Assembly (NCBI RefSeq): GCF_021390515.1
Contig: NZ_JAJUXI010000008.1
Span: 310,001-374,000 of the forward strand
Direction of reading: 5' to 3'
Length of the DNA stretch: 64,000 bases
Source of the DNA: Dyadobacter sp. CY326
Lineage (GTDB): Bacteria; Bacteroidota; Bacteroidia; Cytophagales; Spirosomataceae
Part shown: in pieces, positions 26,475 through 35,149 of the stretch
Position numbering within the stretch: position 1 is the stretch's first letter
Layout of the letters: each line of letters opens with the position of its first letter
Translations under genes and position numbers: made by a program
The notes under the pieces: model-generated
The model's input: the letters and a program-made list of their open reading frames with translations, nothing else
What the model was told of the DNA's origin: nothing
Databases searched by the model: none

Positions 26475-27020
26475 ATGAAAGCCAACACTTTGGAAATAAT
26501 TGTTGAAAAAGAACAGTTTGCGATCGCAGAAAGTATAATTTTCCGTACGGCATTTCTGCTATCGAATGGGGTTTCGATTTTAGACGACTTGAAATATTTA
26601 GAGATGGCCTTGCAAACTTTTATATCAGAAAATTATATCCAACACTCGGGCCCAAAATTATATTCAATGGATAATGATGGGTTCGAATATCAATATCCTC
26701 AATATCGTATTCAAATCACCAATACTGATTTCCCAAAATTAGAACAGTTTTTAGTCAAGTATCCACAGATTTCGTTAACCACGCAAGAAGTATTTCTTTC
26801 CGAAGAGCAGAAACAAGACTTACTGGAAGGCTTGATCGCCCAGGCGAAAGCAGAAGCAAGACAAATTTCCAACACAGGGGGTCTTAACTTAGTAGGAACT
26901 TTCAAAATGTCCAGGATTGTGTCACCGACTTCAAGTTGGAATGTAGTTTCCCCAATTGCTGTTTCCATGCATCAAAAACATGCAATTACTTACGAGTTTA
27001 TCTTCAATGTTGAGCATTAA
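26475..27020 (+). CDS. Hypothetical protein
   Basis: This is a 181-residue soluble protein of unknown function. It has an N-terminal strand (NTLEIIVEKEQF), a helix-rich centre with FPKLEQFLVKYPQI, a charged stretch EEQKQDLLEGLIAQAKAEARQ (about 108-128) and a strand-rich end. No signal peptide or motif was identified. The layout and the AKAEARQ helix faintly recall SIMPL/DUF541 proteins, but the match is not convincing. Confidence 0.55.
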   Translation: MKANTLEIIVEKEQFAIAESIIFRTAFLLSNGVSILDDLKYLEMALQTFISENYIQHSGPKLYSMDNDGFEYQYPQYRIQITNTDFPKLEQFLVKYPQISLTTQEVFLSEEQKQDLLEGLIAQAKAEARQISNTGGLNLVGTFKMSRIVSPTSSWNVVSPIAVSMHQKHAITYEFIFNVEH

Positions 27021-27147
27021 ATATTCACAACCGCCGTGTGACGTATCACATTCCAAAAACGGTTTTTAGTAAGTTAGCATTTGGAAATGGCAACAGTATT
27101 TGGTTTCTTTTTTCACAAATTCGGCAAAAGCAAATTGTAAACGGACT

Positions 27148-27771
27148 ATGCTCAAAAACGAAAATCCGATGGCCAATACGTTGATACTTGTGCATGGCTT
27201 CATGGATACAGGCAGAAGAATGACTTGGATGTCTAGGCAATTGAGCACATTGGGGTGGAAAGTTTTAACGCCCTCGCTGTTGCCCAGCAATGGTACCCAG
27301 ACGATCGAGAAGCTTGCTGAACGATTAAGTCAGTTTATCCAGGAAAATACCATGGAATCTGATCGAATTGACCTCATTGCTTTCAGTATGGGAGGTTTAA
27401 TATCCCGATACTATCTTCAACGCCTGGGCGGGTTGGCTAAAACAGACCGATTTATTACGATTGCAACGCCACATCATGGTACGCTTGCCGCCTATTTTCT
27501 TCCTTTGCCGGGTATCAAGCAGATGCGGCCCAACAGTCCCTTCCTTAGCGACATCAATGCTAGCCACGATCAATTGAAGCAATTAGTTTTTGTCTCATAT
27601 TACAGCCCTTTTGATCTAATCATTATTCCCGCCAAGTCTTCGGTCCTGCCGACTGGAAGAGCTTCGAAAGTCCTCGCATTGATCCATCCGCTTATGATTT
27701 TCGACAGCAAACTACTCAAAAGGATAGTGTATGTGCTAGAAAATCCTGTCAATGTACAAATGAGTGAATGA
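27148..27771 (+). CDS. Alpha/beta-hydrolase, lipase-like
   Basis: The 207-residue protein opens with LILVHGFMDTGRRMTWMSRQL, the oxyanion and first strand of an alpha/beta hydrolase. The nucleophile elbow is IAFSMGGLISRYYL, with Ser in F-S-M-G-G rather than the usual G-H-S-M-G. ATPHHGTLAAYFLP is typical of PGAP1-like and triacylglycerol lipases. The catalytic Asp and His are less certain (a LIHPLMIFD segment is near the end). The start at 27148 was chosen; 27169 (MANTLIL) is possible. No signal peptide. Substrate is likely a lipid or ester, by inference only. Confidence 0.75.
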   Translation: MLKNENPMANTLILVHGFMDTGRRMTWMSRQLSTLGWKVLTPSLLPSNGTQTIEKLAERLSQFIQENTMESDRIDLIAFSMGGLISRYYLQRLGGLAKTDRFITIATPHHGTLAAYFLPLPGIKQMRPNSPFLSDINASHDQLKQLVFVSYYSPFDLIIIPAKSSVLPTGRASKVLALIHPLMIFDSKLLKRIVYVLENPVNVQMSE

Positions 27772-28018
27772 CTTCAAGGATTATCATATAACCATTGACG
27801 AGTTCCTGATAGACGTTCGATTTTTTGCTCAGCTAATTGAATGGTTTTTTGTTGAGACAAGAACTTATATTTGAAAATATATTTGACCGCTTTGCCTACC
27901 TGTCAGTATACAGTCGGAATCAAATGCGATGCAATTGCTAATCTTCCAGATCTGATAAGCAGAAATACGCTCCGTTTGAGTGTACTCAGACACTCAAAAT
28001 AACGCCGTTATAAACAAA

Positions 28019-28605
28019 TTAAAACGTATATCCGATACTCATTTTTGACGAAAAGTATGACCAGTTTCTACCAACATTAAATGAAGGAGCTGGTGAAATT
28101 GGTTTCACATAGTACAGGGACACGTCTATGTATAATTTGTTGAACAACCGTTGCTGATAACCCAGCGCAGCAGTCGAATAGTAATTATCGCCAACGTCAT
28201 CCAAATTTAGATCTGGGGAAGAAATACTCGACAATTTAAAATTACTTCTGTTATAACCTGCTAATAGACCGGCATATGGACCGGAAAAATTACCTCCGCC
28301 TTTTCCATGTCTCGCCTGATAATTTCGCAAGAAGATCCCGTTGGTAAAGCCCCACCGCAAAATCGACAAATCCGTGATTAAAAAAGCGACTTTGAAACCC
28401 ATATAACAAGCCTGCCCTTCCCCCATATTTTTTTGAACATTTGTCCGGTCGGAACCTTTGTCATAAACAAGTTCTCATATCGGTCGATAAAGCGCTGTTT
28501 TACAAGCGTATCGACTTCTTGTGAAAAAGAAACATTAGTGCTGTCCTGTGCATAAGCCAGCTGGAAAACGTTAAGCATTATCAGCGCCAAGAGAAATTTT
28601 TTCAT
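28019..28605 (-). pseudogene. Outer-membrane beta-barrel-like gene broken by frameshifts
   Basis: The gene starts at 28605 with a signal peptide (MKKFLLALIMLNVFQLAYA) and reads normally to FMTKVPTGQMFKK near 28430. It then needs a one-base slip in a run of seven A to enter KYGGRAGLLYGFQSRFF, and a second slip before 28320 to reach GNFSGPYAGLLAGYN and the strand-rich end GYQQRLFNKLYIDVSLYY to SKMSIGYTF. Barrel-like features are therefore spread over three frames. The final frame from 28426 alone is open but lacks a proper start. A nonfunctional gene is most likely; an assembly error at the A-run is possible. Confidence 0.55.
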
Positions 28606-28967
28606 AAATCAAATGTTAAACATCATCAAAGTATTTGTCATGCGATAAGCAAGCCTATACATTGCCTTTTTGAACCGGACATGAAATTTCCTTGCCGCCA
28701 TCTGGCCATTTAAAAAATAGCCCGATATCAGCTCTGCCTGTAATGCCGTGGACGATTTTTAGACTCTTGCTGTTAAAGAGGCTTTAAAGAGCAGTAAAGG
28801 TTGTATATGGCTAAAATAAAATCGAATGCACCAGCTAAACAAAAATTCCTTGGTGAATAAAGCAGTTCACGCAAGAATTGATCTAGGACATGAATTTGAA
28901 GAGTTGAATTAAAAACGGTTCATACATTCGCAGTATCTTTATTTTATTGTCTTTAAAGCATACTAAG
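28606..28967. other. Gene-free stretch
   Basis: I see no convincing gene here. The far right end, before the start at 28968, contains TATCTTTA, one mismatch from a -7 box. The rest is AT-rich with short open frames that resemble nothing known. Confidence 0.4.
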
Positions 28968-29411
28968 ATGAAAGCACTCCGAACATCAGCGATAATCCTC
29001 TCATGCGTTTGTTGCCTAGCATTGTTTGCTATAAGTGTGCTCTGGTGGAAGACTTGCCATCTAAAAACCATTTCTATCGAAGACAAGGGTAAAGGTCATA
29101 TCACCGCTTTCAGCACACTTAGCGATTTGGTCGAACACAGAAAATTTTGGTATCCACACCGTCGATATTATGAAGTAGCAGCCATCAAGGATGGCCCCTA
29201 TATGTTTGTAGGTTATCATGAGAAGGAAAACATATTGGTGTTCGGGCACGAAACTACCAGCGGGTACACGGCGTATGGTATCGTGACGCACAAAGAGCTG
29301 AGAGACATTACATCCAGACTCTCGGAAAGAACCCGCTGGGAAGATATTAACATGATTATTTCCAAATATCCACAGCCTAAACGAGTTCCAGTAAGTAATG
29401 AGATTTTCTGA
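28968..29411 (+). CDS. Hypothetical membrane-anchored protein
   Basis: The 147-residue product has one N-terminal membrane helix or uncleaved signal (ALRTSAIILSCVCCLALFAISVLWW, residues 3-27) followed by a soluble domain of unknown type, with HRRYYEVAAIKDGPYMFVGYHEKENILVFGHE in the middle and several aromatic residues. The start at 28968 was chosen; 28947 adds seven residues. No family assignment is possible. It is isolated from its neighbours. Confidence 0.5.
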   Translation: MKALRTSAIILSCVCCLALFAISVLWWKTCHLKTISIEDKGKGHITAFSTLSDLVEHRKFWYPHRRYYEVAAIKDGPYMFVGYHEKENILVFGHETTSGYTAYGIVTHKELRDITSRLSERTRWEDINMIISKYPQPKRVPVSNEIF

Positions 29412-29544
29412 GTTAAAATTTAGTAAGTCCCAATATCAGTCATTGAAATACTAATCTTGCCAAGCCCTCTTTAGTGTTGCACAACCCCATCTCAGTGCCG
29501 CAGTCCTTAATGATCGATTCGCTTGCCAAGAATCCAAATGTCTA

Positions 29545-29940
29545 TTACCTCCTTGCTACTGAGAATAAAATGTTGGCTATGAAAGCGAGTTGAGCTAGTG
29601 CGAATACAACAAATAGCGTAAATGAATTAACAATCCGGATTGACGGCACTGCGACGGTAACGAGAATCAGTATTGTCGTTGTAAAATGAAGAAGGGAGAA
29701 TATGTAATTAGGTTTTTTGCCTGCCTTTTCAATTAACCAATATGTCATTCCAAAAGACCAAAAAAGTATTGCTAATGCAACAGCATATTGGCCCACAGTG
29801 ATTACATAATAGGTATCATATAGCTGAAAGTCCAATGTATCCTGCCCAAATAACAATGCTGGCAGTATAATAAAGGGTATGCTAAGCCAGCATAAGACAT
29901 AAGGCGAGGTGCGGAGAAATGTCTGCTTGTTTGAGATCAT
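29545..29940 (-). CDS. Four-helix membrane protein resembling a cytochrome oxidase subunit I fragment
   Basis: The 131-residue product has four hydrophobic helices. A central segment, LDFQLYDTYYVITVGQYAVALAI, resembles the HDTYYVVAHFHY helix of haem-copper oxidase subunit I, but the copper-ligand histidines that follow in true COX1 are absent. Thus it is not a functional oxidase core. Short proteins of this type occur in other Bacteroidota in my recollection, without a known role. It is next to another small membrane protein gene 49 bases upstream on the same strand. Confidence 0.6.
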   Translation of the reverse strand: MISNKQTFLRTSPYVLCWLSIPFIILPALLFGQDTLDFQLYDTYYVITVGQYAVALAILFWSFGMTYWLIEKAGKKPNYIFSLLHFTTTILILVTVAVPSIRIVNSFTLFVVFALAQLAFIANILFSVARR

Positions 29941-29989
29941 GTAGCGCTATATTTTGCTTGACAATATGAGACACGATTCAGTGATAATA

Positions 29990-30244
29990 TTATACCCTGC
30001 CATGGAGCAAACAAACGGCTAGCCAGAGAAAAAGTATTAACCAGATGACGCGAGTTTTGCTACGATTCGACCAGTTCCTAATTGTCAAATAGATAATTGC
30101 TTCCACTGCAAGAGATGCCACCCCGGCTAGCAGGTAGTATCGAAAAGGTAGCCTTTCAGTCGGGACATTACCTTTGACTAAAACGCAAAATATAGAGAAC
30201 AAGAAACTTCCAATGATCATAAACCGCCATATGTCTTTTTGCAT
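29990..30244 (-). CDS. Hypothetical small membrane protein
   Basis: The 84-residue product has three hydrophobic stretches (FMIIGSFLFSIFCVLV, YYLLAGVASLAVEAIIYL, VIWLILFLWLAVCLL) with basic loops and a short end. It is not recognised. It lies upstream of the COX1-like membrane protein on the same strand, and the two may be co-transcribed. Confidence 0.45.
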   Translation of the reverse strand: MQKDIWRFMIIGSFLFSIFCVLVKGNVPTERLPFRYYLLAGVASLAVEAIIYLTIRNWSNRSKTRVIWLILFLWLAVCLLHGRV

Positions 30245-30290
30245 TGCATTACGAGTAGGTTGCTTGTGTTAGACTGGTTTCCGTACAGGC

Positions 30291-31316
30291 TTAATCTGCG
30301 GCAATGATTTTTTTTACCGTAGCAAAATACACTGCTTTGATTTCGCCGGTTTTGTCTACGAGTAGTATGTAAGGAACTGACTAAATACTAAATTGCCGCG
30401 CAATCGGACCCTTCCAGCCCTTTAGGTCGGATAGCTGCGGCCAAGTAAGCCCGTCCTTCTTAATTGCCGCAAGCCATGCTGCTCTATCATCATCAACGGA
30501 AATGCTAACGACCTCAACCTTATTATGATCAATGGTCTTATAAAGTTCAACCAGATCCTTATTCTCATGCCGACAGGGAGCACACCAAGATGCCCAAAAA
30601 TTGATCAGGCTGTATTGTTTAGTCTGACTTGGAATAACTGTTGCTTTCCCGGCTGCGTTAGGAATGTTTACTTTGGTGATCTTCTTTCCAATCGCATTTG
30701 ATTCATTTCTTTCAAGAGCAGCTTTTAAACTTACGCCTTCTATCGATCCTCTCAGCTGGGTTGAAAGCACGTTAAACAGATTTTTGCTATTACCTACTCC
30801 TAACTCTTCAGTATTCATTTGGATAAGAAACAGCGATAGATAACTCTTTGGGTGTGCTGACACGTACTCACGTACGAACTCTGCCTTTTTCTGGTTAGCC
30901 ATAAATTCAGATAGCCCAAGCTTGCTATAACCATTCATGGAATTTATTGCCATCAAATAATCTTTGGACTCCTGGCTGCCGGATACAGCAGTTGGCTGGA
31001 TAATACCTTTATTGGAATACGGCCGTCGTTCAAATTCAACGCGAATTGGATCATTCGTTATCCACATTCCCAATCCGGCATAAGATTGTGAAGTACCAAC
31101 AGTAGCCAACGCAGGGTGGGCCACACTCCCTGAAAGCTTAAAAGCACCGTCTTTCAAAGGAACATTCAAAACCTGAGTTTGCCCATCAAAAATCGTTACT
31201 TTTACTGTCTGAGATGTATCAGGGTTGGAGATGCGCCCGACTATTGTAAACCGATCAGACTGTGCAAGAAGACTTTGCATTGAGATGAAGTAAAAGAGGA
31301 AATGCCAGATCTTCAT
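30291..31316 (-). pseudogene. TlpA-like thioredoxin-fold protein with in-frame TAG
   Basis: The gene encodes a signal peptide (1-19), a DUF4369-like beta domain (about 22-110), a helical middle, and a TlpA/ResA-type thioredoxin domain with FWASWCAPCRHENKD (Cys245, Cys248). The frame stops at TAG 30381-30383 after ARQFSI, but reading on in the same frame gives SVPYILLVDKTGEIKAVYFA to TAA at 30291-30293. That tail contains the cis-proline (SVP) and the last strands that every thioredoxin fold needs. Glutamine (CAG) is a natural ancestor of the TAG codon. Nonsense mutation, read-through or sequencing error are all open. Confidence 0.8.
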
Positions 31317-31884
31317 TTGTATCTTTTTTTATACAAGATACCTTAAGGGTTACTTCTTTCCAAGCCTAGTGGAAGTCTCAGAAAACCTCTCCTTAAATGA
31401 TACAACTTTACCTGGTGCGGCCGCTCCTCCGTAACATTTGAGAAGTCCTACCTCCTTGTACAACATCAAGAACTTTGCCTAAACTACACCGGCACATCTC
31501 TCACCCTGTGGTTCAACATATTCCACCATTCCCACTCTTGAACAAGGGTTGTTTCAAAATTTACGGCGTTTTCCGATGGACAATTACTGTTCTATCAACC
31601 TGATTACCTAGCGTAGCAATTGGGTCGAATCAAGCATTGCTTGGACATCGAAAACTGTCCAGAACAAAAAAATAAATCGTGTTAATCTCGCATAGCCCTG
31701 ACATTGCTTTCCCTTGGTGCCTATCTGATTCAACATCTTGAAAGGCGCCCAGCAGAAAAATTGTCGAATCATCCTTTACCCCTAACCTATTTATATGCGC
31801 CATCCAAGACGCGCCATACCAAAGGCACTTGACGCAATTCTATGGCTGAACAATCATCACAGAATGAGAAATTAACCTGAATCT
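31317..31884. other. 568-base gene-free stretch
   Basis: No convincing gene, RNA or repeat was found here. Short minus-strand frames such as one reading FWTVFDVQAMLDSTQLL look vaguely coding but end quickly, so decayed coding DNA is possible. It separates the broken TlpA-like gene from the beta-propeller gene. Confidence 0.4.
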
Positions 31885-32889
31885 TCAACATCCTCCGCTT
31901 CTTGGTATGGCATAGATTACGTTGCCGGAAACAGATAGGTTGTAGACTTTATCTTGAATAGCGGGAAGTGAAAGTTGCCATGTTTTTCCTTTGTCTGAGG
32001 ATCTGTAAATACCTGCCGGGTGGCCACAGAACAGGTATTCACCAACCTCCGTAATGGAGGCGATATCGAGGCTTGCCGGAAGGTCAGCATCGATAGGCTG
32101 CCAGGTTTTGCCGCCGTCATAGGATGTCCGTACTCTTCTTGTTTCCGTTTCTGTATTGCAAGTGATCGCGGCAAACCCACCTTTAATGCGTTCGATAGCA
32201 ATGCCCACTCCGCCCTCGTTAATCACATCAACCCAATTTTCACCATCATCTACCGACCGAATGATGCCTCTCCGGCTGGTACCCAAGAGCACTCCATTTG
32301 ATTCTACCAACTTCATTACCCAGCCTCCGTCATAAACTCGCTTCCAGTTTTTTCCACTGTCATCAGATTTGAAAAGGCCCTTATCGCACCCGATAAAAAC
32401 GGAATGTCCGGTCTCAAAAACGGTGCGAACGTCCTTCCCTGGAAAATCAGTATATATCGGCAACCATAAACCTGTTCCGTTTATTTTTTGCAAAAACTGG
32501 CCGCCGTAGTTGAATGCAAGCACGCCAGTTTTGCCAGGGACGATGCTGCTAAGGTTGTCTGGAGAAATGTCTTTTTTCCAAAAAGGAGCAGCGGAATTTG
32601 GTTTGCTGTAATACATTCCATTTTCGGTGTGCAGATAGATTCCATTATCATTTGCCAGGAAACCATCTCTCTGGATGCCATCTCCCGGCAAATTTTCGGG
32701 CAGCCCTTCGCTAATGTCCTGCCACGTTTGTCCGCCATCGGCAGATTTAAAAATGATGTTTGCAGCTACTGCCTTATCTCGTTTTGGATAGCTATCCGGG
32801 AGTGGGGCTGATTGTGGAAATTCTAAGGCGTGATCAAAGGCAAATGGGAATTGAAAAAGGAGCAAAAAAGCCAGGCTGTGGATTTTCAT
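31885..32889 (-). CDS. Secreted BNR/Ycf48-like beta-propeller protein
   Basis: The 334-residue protein has a signal peptide (MKIHSLAFLLLFQFPFAF) and at least five BNR-type blades marked by S-x-D-x-G-x-x-W: SADGGQTWQDI, SDDSGKNWKRV, SVDDGENWVDV, SYDGGKTWQPI and SSDKGKTWQLS. This fits a sialidase-fold or Ycf48-like propeller; the sialidase FRIP motif and catalytic residues are not seen, so enzymatic activity is unlikely. It is divergently transcribed from a membrane-tethered regulator with 131 bases between starts, suggesting that the pair is functionally linked. Confidence 0.85.
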   Translation of the reverse strand: MKIHSLAFLLLFQFPFAFDHALEFPQSAPLPDSYPKRDKAVAANIIFKSADGGQTWQDISEGLPENLPGDGIQRDGFLANDNGIYLHTENGMYYSKPNSAAPFWKKDISPDNLSSIVPGKTGVLAFNYGGQFLQKINGTGLWLPIYTDFPGKDVRTVFETGHSVFIGCDKGLFKSDDSGKNWKRVYDGGWVMKLVESNGVLLGTSRRGIIRSVDDGENWVDVINEGGVGIAIERIKGGFAAITCNTETETRRVRTSYDGGKTWQPIDADLPASLDIASITEVGEYLFCGHPAGIYRSSDKGKTWQLSLPAIQDKVYNLSVSGNVIYAIPRSGGC

Positions 32890-33020
32890 GACTAAAATGG
32901 TTTGGTGAAATGATGGCGTAAAATTATTTTAACTTCACATGTCCAAATGTAGGCACCTGCATAGCCGTTCTTGTAAATCAACTGTAAAATCTCGTTCGTC
33001 AATTGTAAAAAGAAATGTAA

Positions 33021-34163
33021 ATGCGTGTAAATCCTGCTTTTACTGGCTTTTTCACCAACCGGCTGCTGGTGAGGGCTTGCATTGCAATGATGCTGCTTGC
33101 TATTTTCGTTAGCCCCTCTTCCTTCGCAGAACATTCGGAGCGTAACCTGCGTGTTAAGCAAGTGAACCTGTCGATCCGTCAAACCGGTCACCGGCTGCTG
33201 TTGCAGGCAGGTGACTCAACTTCACGTGTATTGCCGGTTACTGAGATTAGCGAAGGCACCTTTCTACTCAGGTTCGAAAATGAATTCATTTTTAACCACG
33301 ACTCGCTCATAGCCCTCTCGCAGAGCTTACTTCCCAAAAAGCAGTTCCCGTCAGGCTACACCGTTACAGTACATGAATGCGTGAAAGGTAGCATCGTCTA
33401 TGGTTTCCAGGTAAACAATTCATCACCCGACATCCTGGCTTGCACGGGTAGAAGTCAGCCCTCGGGTTGTTACACAATCGAATTTGCCTTTCCGGATTTT
33501 TATGAAAATGTAAAACGGAAGAAAGAGGATACCGACCAGCTGACTGAATCATTGAAAGCGGATACTCAGGAAAAGAATCCCAAAGTCGGAGAATTGAAAA
33601 CGCCAACCTCAGACTATCACACTGGCCAGCGGACGAAAGACCCCAAATCAGTTAAAGCAAATACGCAGGAAGTCAATCCAACGCTTGGAGAATCCGAAAC
33701 GACAACCGTTCACTATCCATTGATCAAGGTCGTTTACGCCGGCATTCTGGCGTTGCTGGTTGTTACCTTGCTGATCGGGCGGTTTGGGAATTTTTTTAAA
33801 CCATTGGCCGGACAGAATCAAAACGACGCTATAATGCAAGAATCCGTTCCGGAATTGGCTGCGCTCGGGAAATTTTTGTTTAATGTAAAGGGTCAGCGCT
33901 TGCTTTTGGAAAGCGAGGTGGTTAGTCTTACAGACAAAGAATGCAAGGTTCTGAATTTGCTTCACCAAAATTTCGGAGAACTGATCCCCCGTGAAACGCT
34001 GATGCAGGAAGTCTGGATCAACGAAGGTGTCATCACCGGTCGCAGCCTGGATATGTTTGTGTCGAAACTTCGAAAGAAATTAAGCCGTGACCCTGAGCTG
34101 AGAATAACGAATGTTCATGGGAAGGGGTATAAGCTGGAAATACCTGAAAGACAGATTATATAA
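33021..34163 (+). CDS. Membrane-tethered regulator with C-terminal winged helix
   Basis: The 380-residue protein has an N-terminal signal/membrane helix (about 16-36), a periplasmic domain with four cysteines (Cys120, 141, 150 plus Cys20 in the leader) up to about 165, a polar linker containing a duplicated segment, one membrane helix (about 235-254), and a C-terminal OmpR/PhoB-type winged helix (about 283-376, TDKECKVLNLL, RETLMQEVWIN, SLDMFVSKLRKKL, GKGYKLE). This is ToxR-like in principle but reversed, with the DNA-binding part last. It should sense something outside the membrane and act directly on DNA. It faces the beta-propeller gene. Confidence 0.85.
   Translation: MRVNPAFTGFFTNRLLVRACIAMMLLAIFVSPSSFAEHSERNLRVKQVNLSIRQTGHRLLLQAGDSTSRVLPVTEISEGTFLLRFENEFIFNHDSLIALSQSLLPKKQFPSGYTVTVHECVKGSIVYGFQVNNSSPDILACTGRSQPSGCYTIEFAFPDFYENVKRKKEDTDQLTESLKADTQEKNPKVGELKTPTSDYHTGQRTKDPKSVKANTQEVNPTLGESETTTVHYPLIKVVYAGILALLVVTLLIGRFGNFFKPLAGQNQNDAIMQESVPELAALGKFLFNVKGQRLLLESEVVSLTDKECKVLNLLHQNFGELIPRETLMQEVWINEGVITGRSLDMFVSKLRKKLSRDPELRITNVHGKGYKLEIPERQII
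33550..33703 (+). repeat. Imperfect 55-bp duplication inside the regulator gene linker
   Basis: Segments 33550-33604 and 33649-33703 are 99 bases apart (33 codons) and encode SLKADTQEKNPKVGELKTP and SVKANTQEVNPTLGESETT. The similar reading in frame shows an old duplication that lengthened the periplasmic linker. Confidence 0.7.
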
Positions 34164-34201
34164 AATCTGCAGCAGCATGCAAAGTTCCTTATCCACAGAT
34201 G

Positions 34202-34666
34202 TCATTGCTGGACAACGCCGTATTTGGTCGTTATTACTTGCCCATAAACCACCGTTCCATTGTTTAATACCGCGTATGCCCTTTGAAAAATATAGTCAAG
34301 AGTTAATTTAGAGTCAGGGACATCGGTTTTCGACTCCTGATGATTTCCTGGACTAAAAACGCCCTTGAATGATATTACCTTGCCGTTCACAATCGTTGGT
34401 TCTGAAATAACATCCGGGCTCACTATATCTAGATCATCATAAGTTGTGAAAACGACTCCATATTCCTTTACCGGAATACTCCCTACATTATCCACCACTA
34501 ATTGGAACGTAAACAACGAGAACGCTCTTGTATTGCTCCTGTTGATTGGTTGTGTTGTCAAGGACGGAAGAGTCTGAGGAATCGGGTGATCCTGACAGGA
34601 AAAGTTAAAACAAAGCAGCGCAATGAACACCACACATAGGCGTGTTGCTGAATGGGAGAATTTCAT
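34202..34666 (-). CDS. Hypothetical lipoprotein
   Basis: From the ATG at 34666 the protein is about 154 residues: a lipoprotein signal (RLCVVFIALLCFNFSC, lipobox FNFSC with Cys24) then a polar domain. The segment FTFQLVVDNVGSIPVKEYGVVFTTYDD with regular strands suggests an immunoglobulin or fibronectin-like sandwich. No further motif. It is convergent with the regulator gene, whose stop lies 38 bases away. Confidence 0.6.
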   Translation of the reverse strand: MKFSHSATRLCVVFIALLCFNFSCQDHPIPQTLPSLTTQPINRSNTRAFSLFTFQLVVDNVGSIPVKEYGVVFTTYDDLDIVSPDVISEPTIVNGKVISFKGVFSPGNHQESKTDVPDSKLTLDYIFQRAYAVLNNGTVVYGQVITTKYGVVQQ

Positions 34667-34742
34667 TAACATATGAATTTGAATAATAATGAGAAATATA
34701 AAAATAGTTTCTATATAAGAACCGAACAAGTTACTCCTACCC

Positions 34743-35005
34743 AACCTGGATAACGGTCGTTTTGCACCTCATAACCCGCAGCAAGCCGCCAAGGAAATGG
34801 GGCGCGCTATCAATTCGCTGAAATTGAACGGTTTCCTTGTCAATTCACATACAGGCAATGGTTACCTGGATGAACAACGATTTTGGCCGATCCCGGAAGC
34901 TGCCGAAGCTTTTGGGCGCTCCGCTTTACATTCATCCCCGGGGTCCATCTGACGGTAGGGCCGAAAGTGGCGCATGGCAATGCAGAGCGGATCTTTCGGA
35001 TTAAA
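34743..35005 (+). pseudogene. Amidohydrolase remnant
   Basis: Fragments of an ACMSD-type amidohydrolase are spread over three frames: AAKEMGRAINSLKLNGFLVN then SHTGNGYLDEQRFWPIPEAA (34743-34917), a slip near 34917 into APLYIHPRGPSD (34918-34953), and VAHGNAERIFRIK (34967-35005). The first is the conserved LKGALINGHT..GRYLDDPFFWPI..A region, IHPRGP is the metal-site strand, and the last is the typical family C-terminus. The N-terminal metal motif, the central part and the frame are missing, so this is a decayed copy. Confidence 0.65.
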
Positions 35006-35149
35006 TATGACCTCAGTCGATTGGTAGATAGCAGAACCGATTTGCCATTTCCGGTTCCAGTCCATAGAACTCGGTGAGCTATCCATTCATAAAAATATAG
35101 TACTGGCACGTTTTTCGCTTACAACGATGTCTAACAAAACAATATCGCT

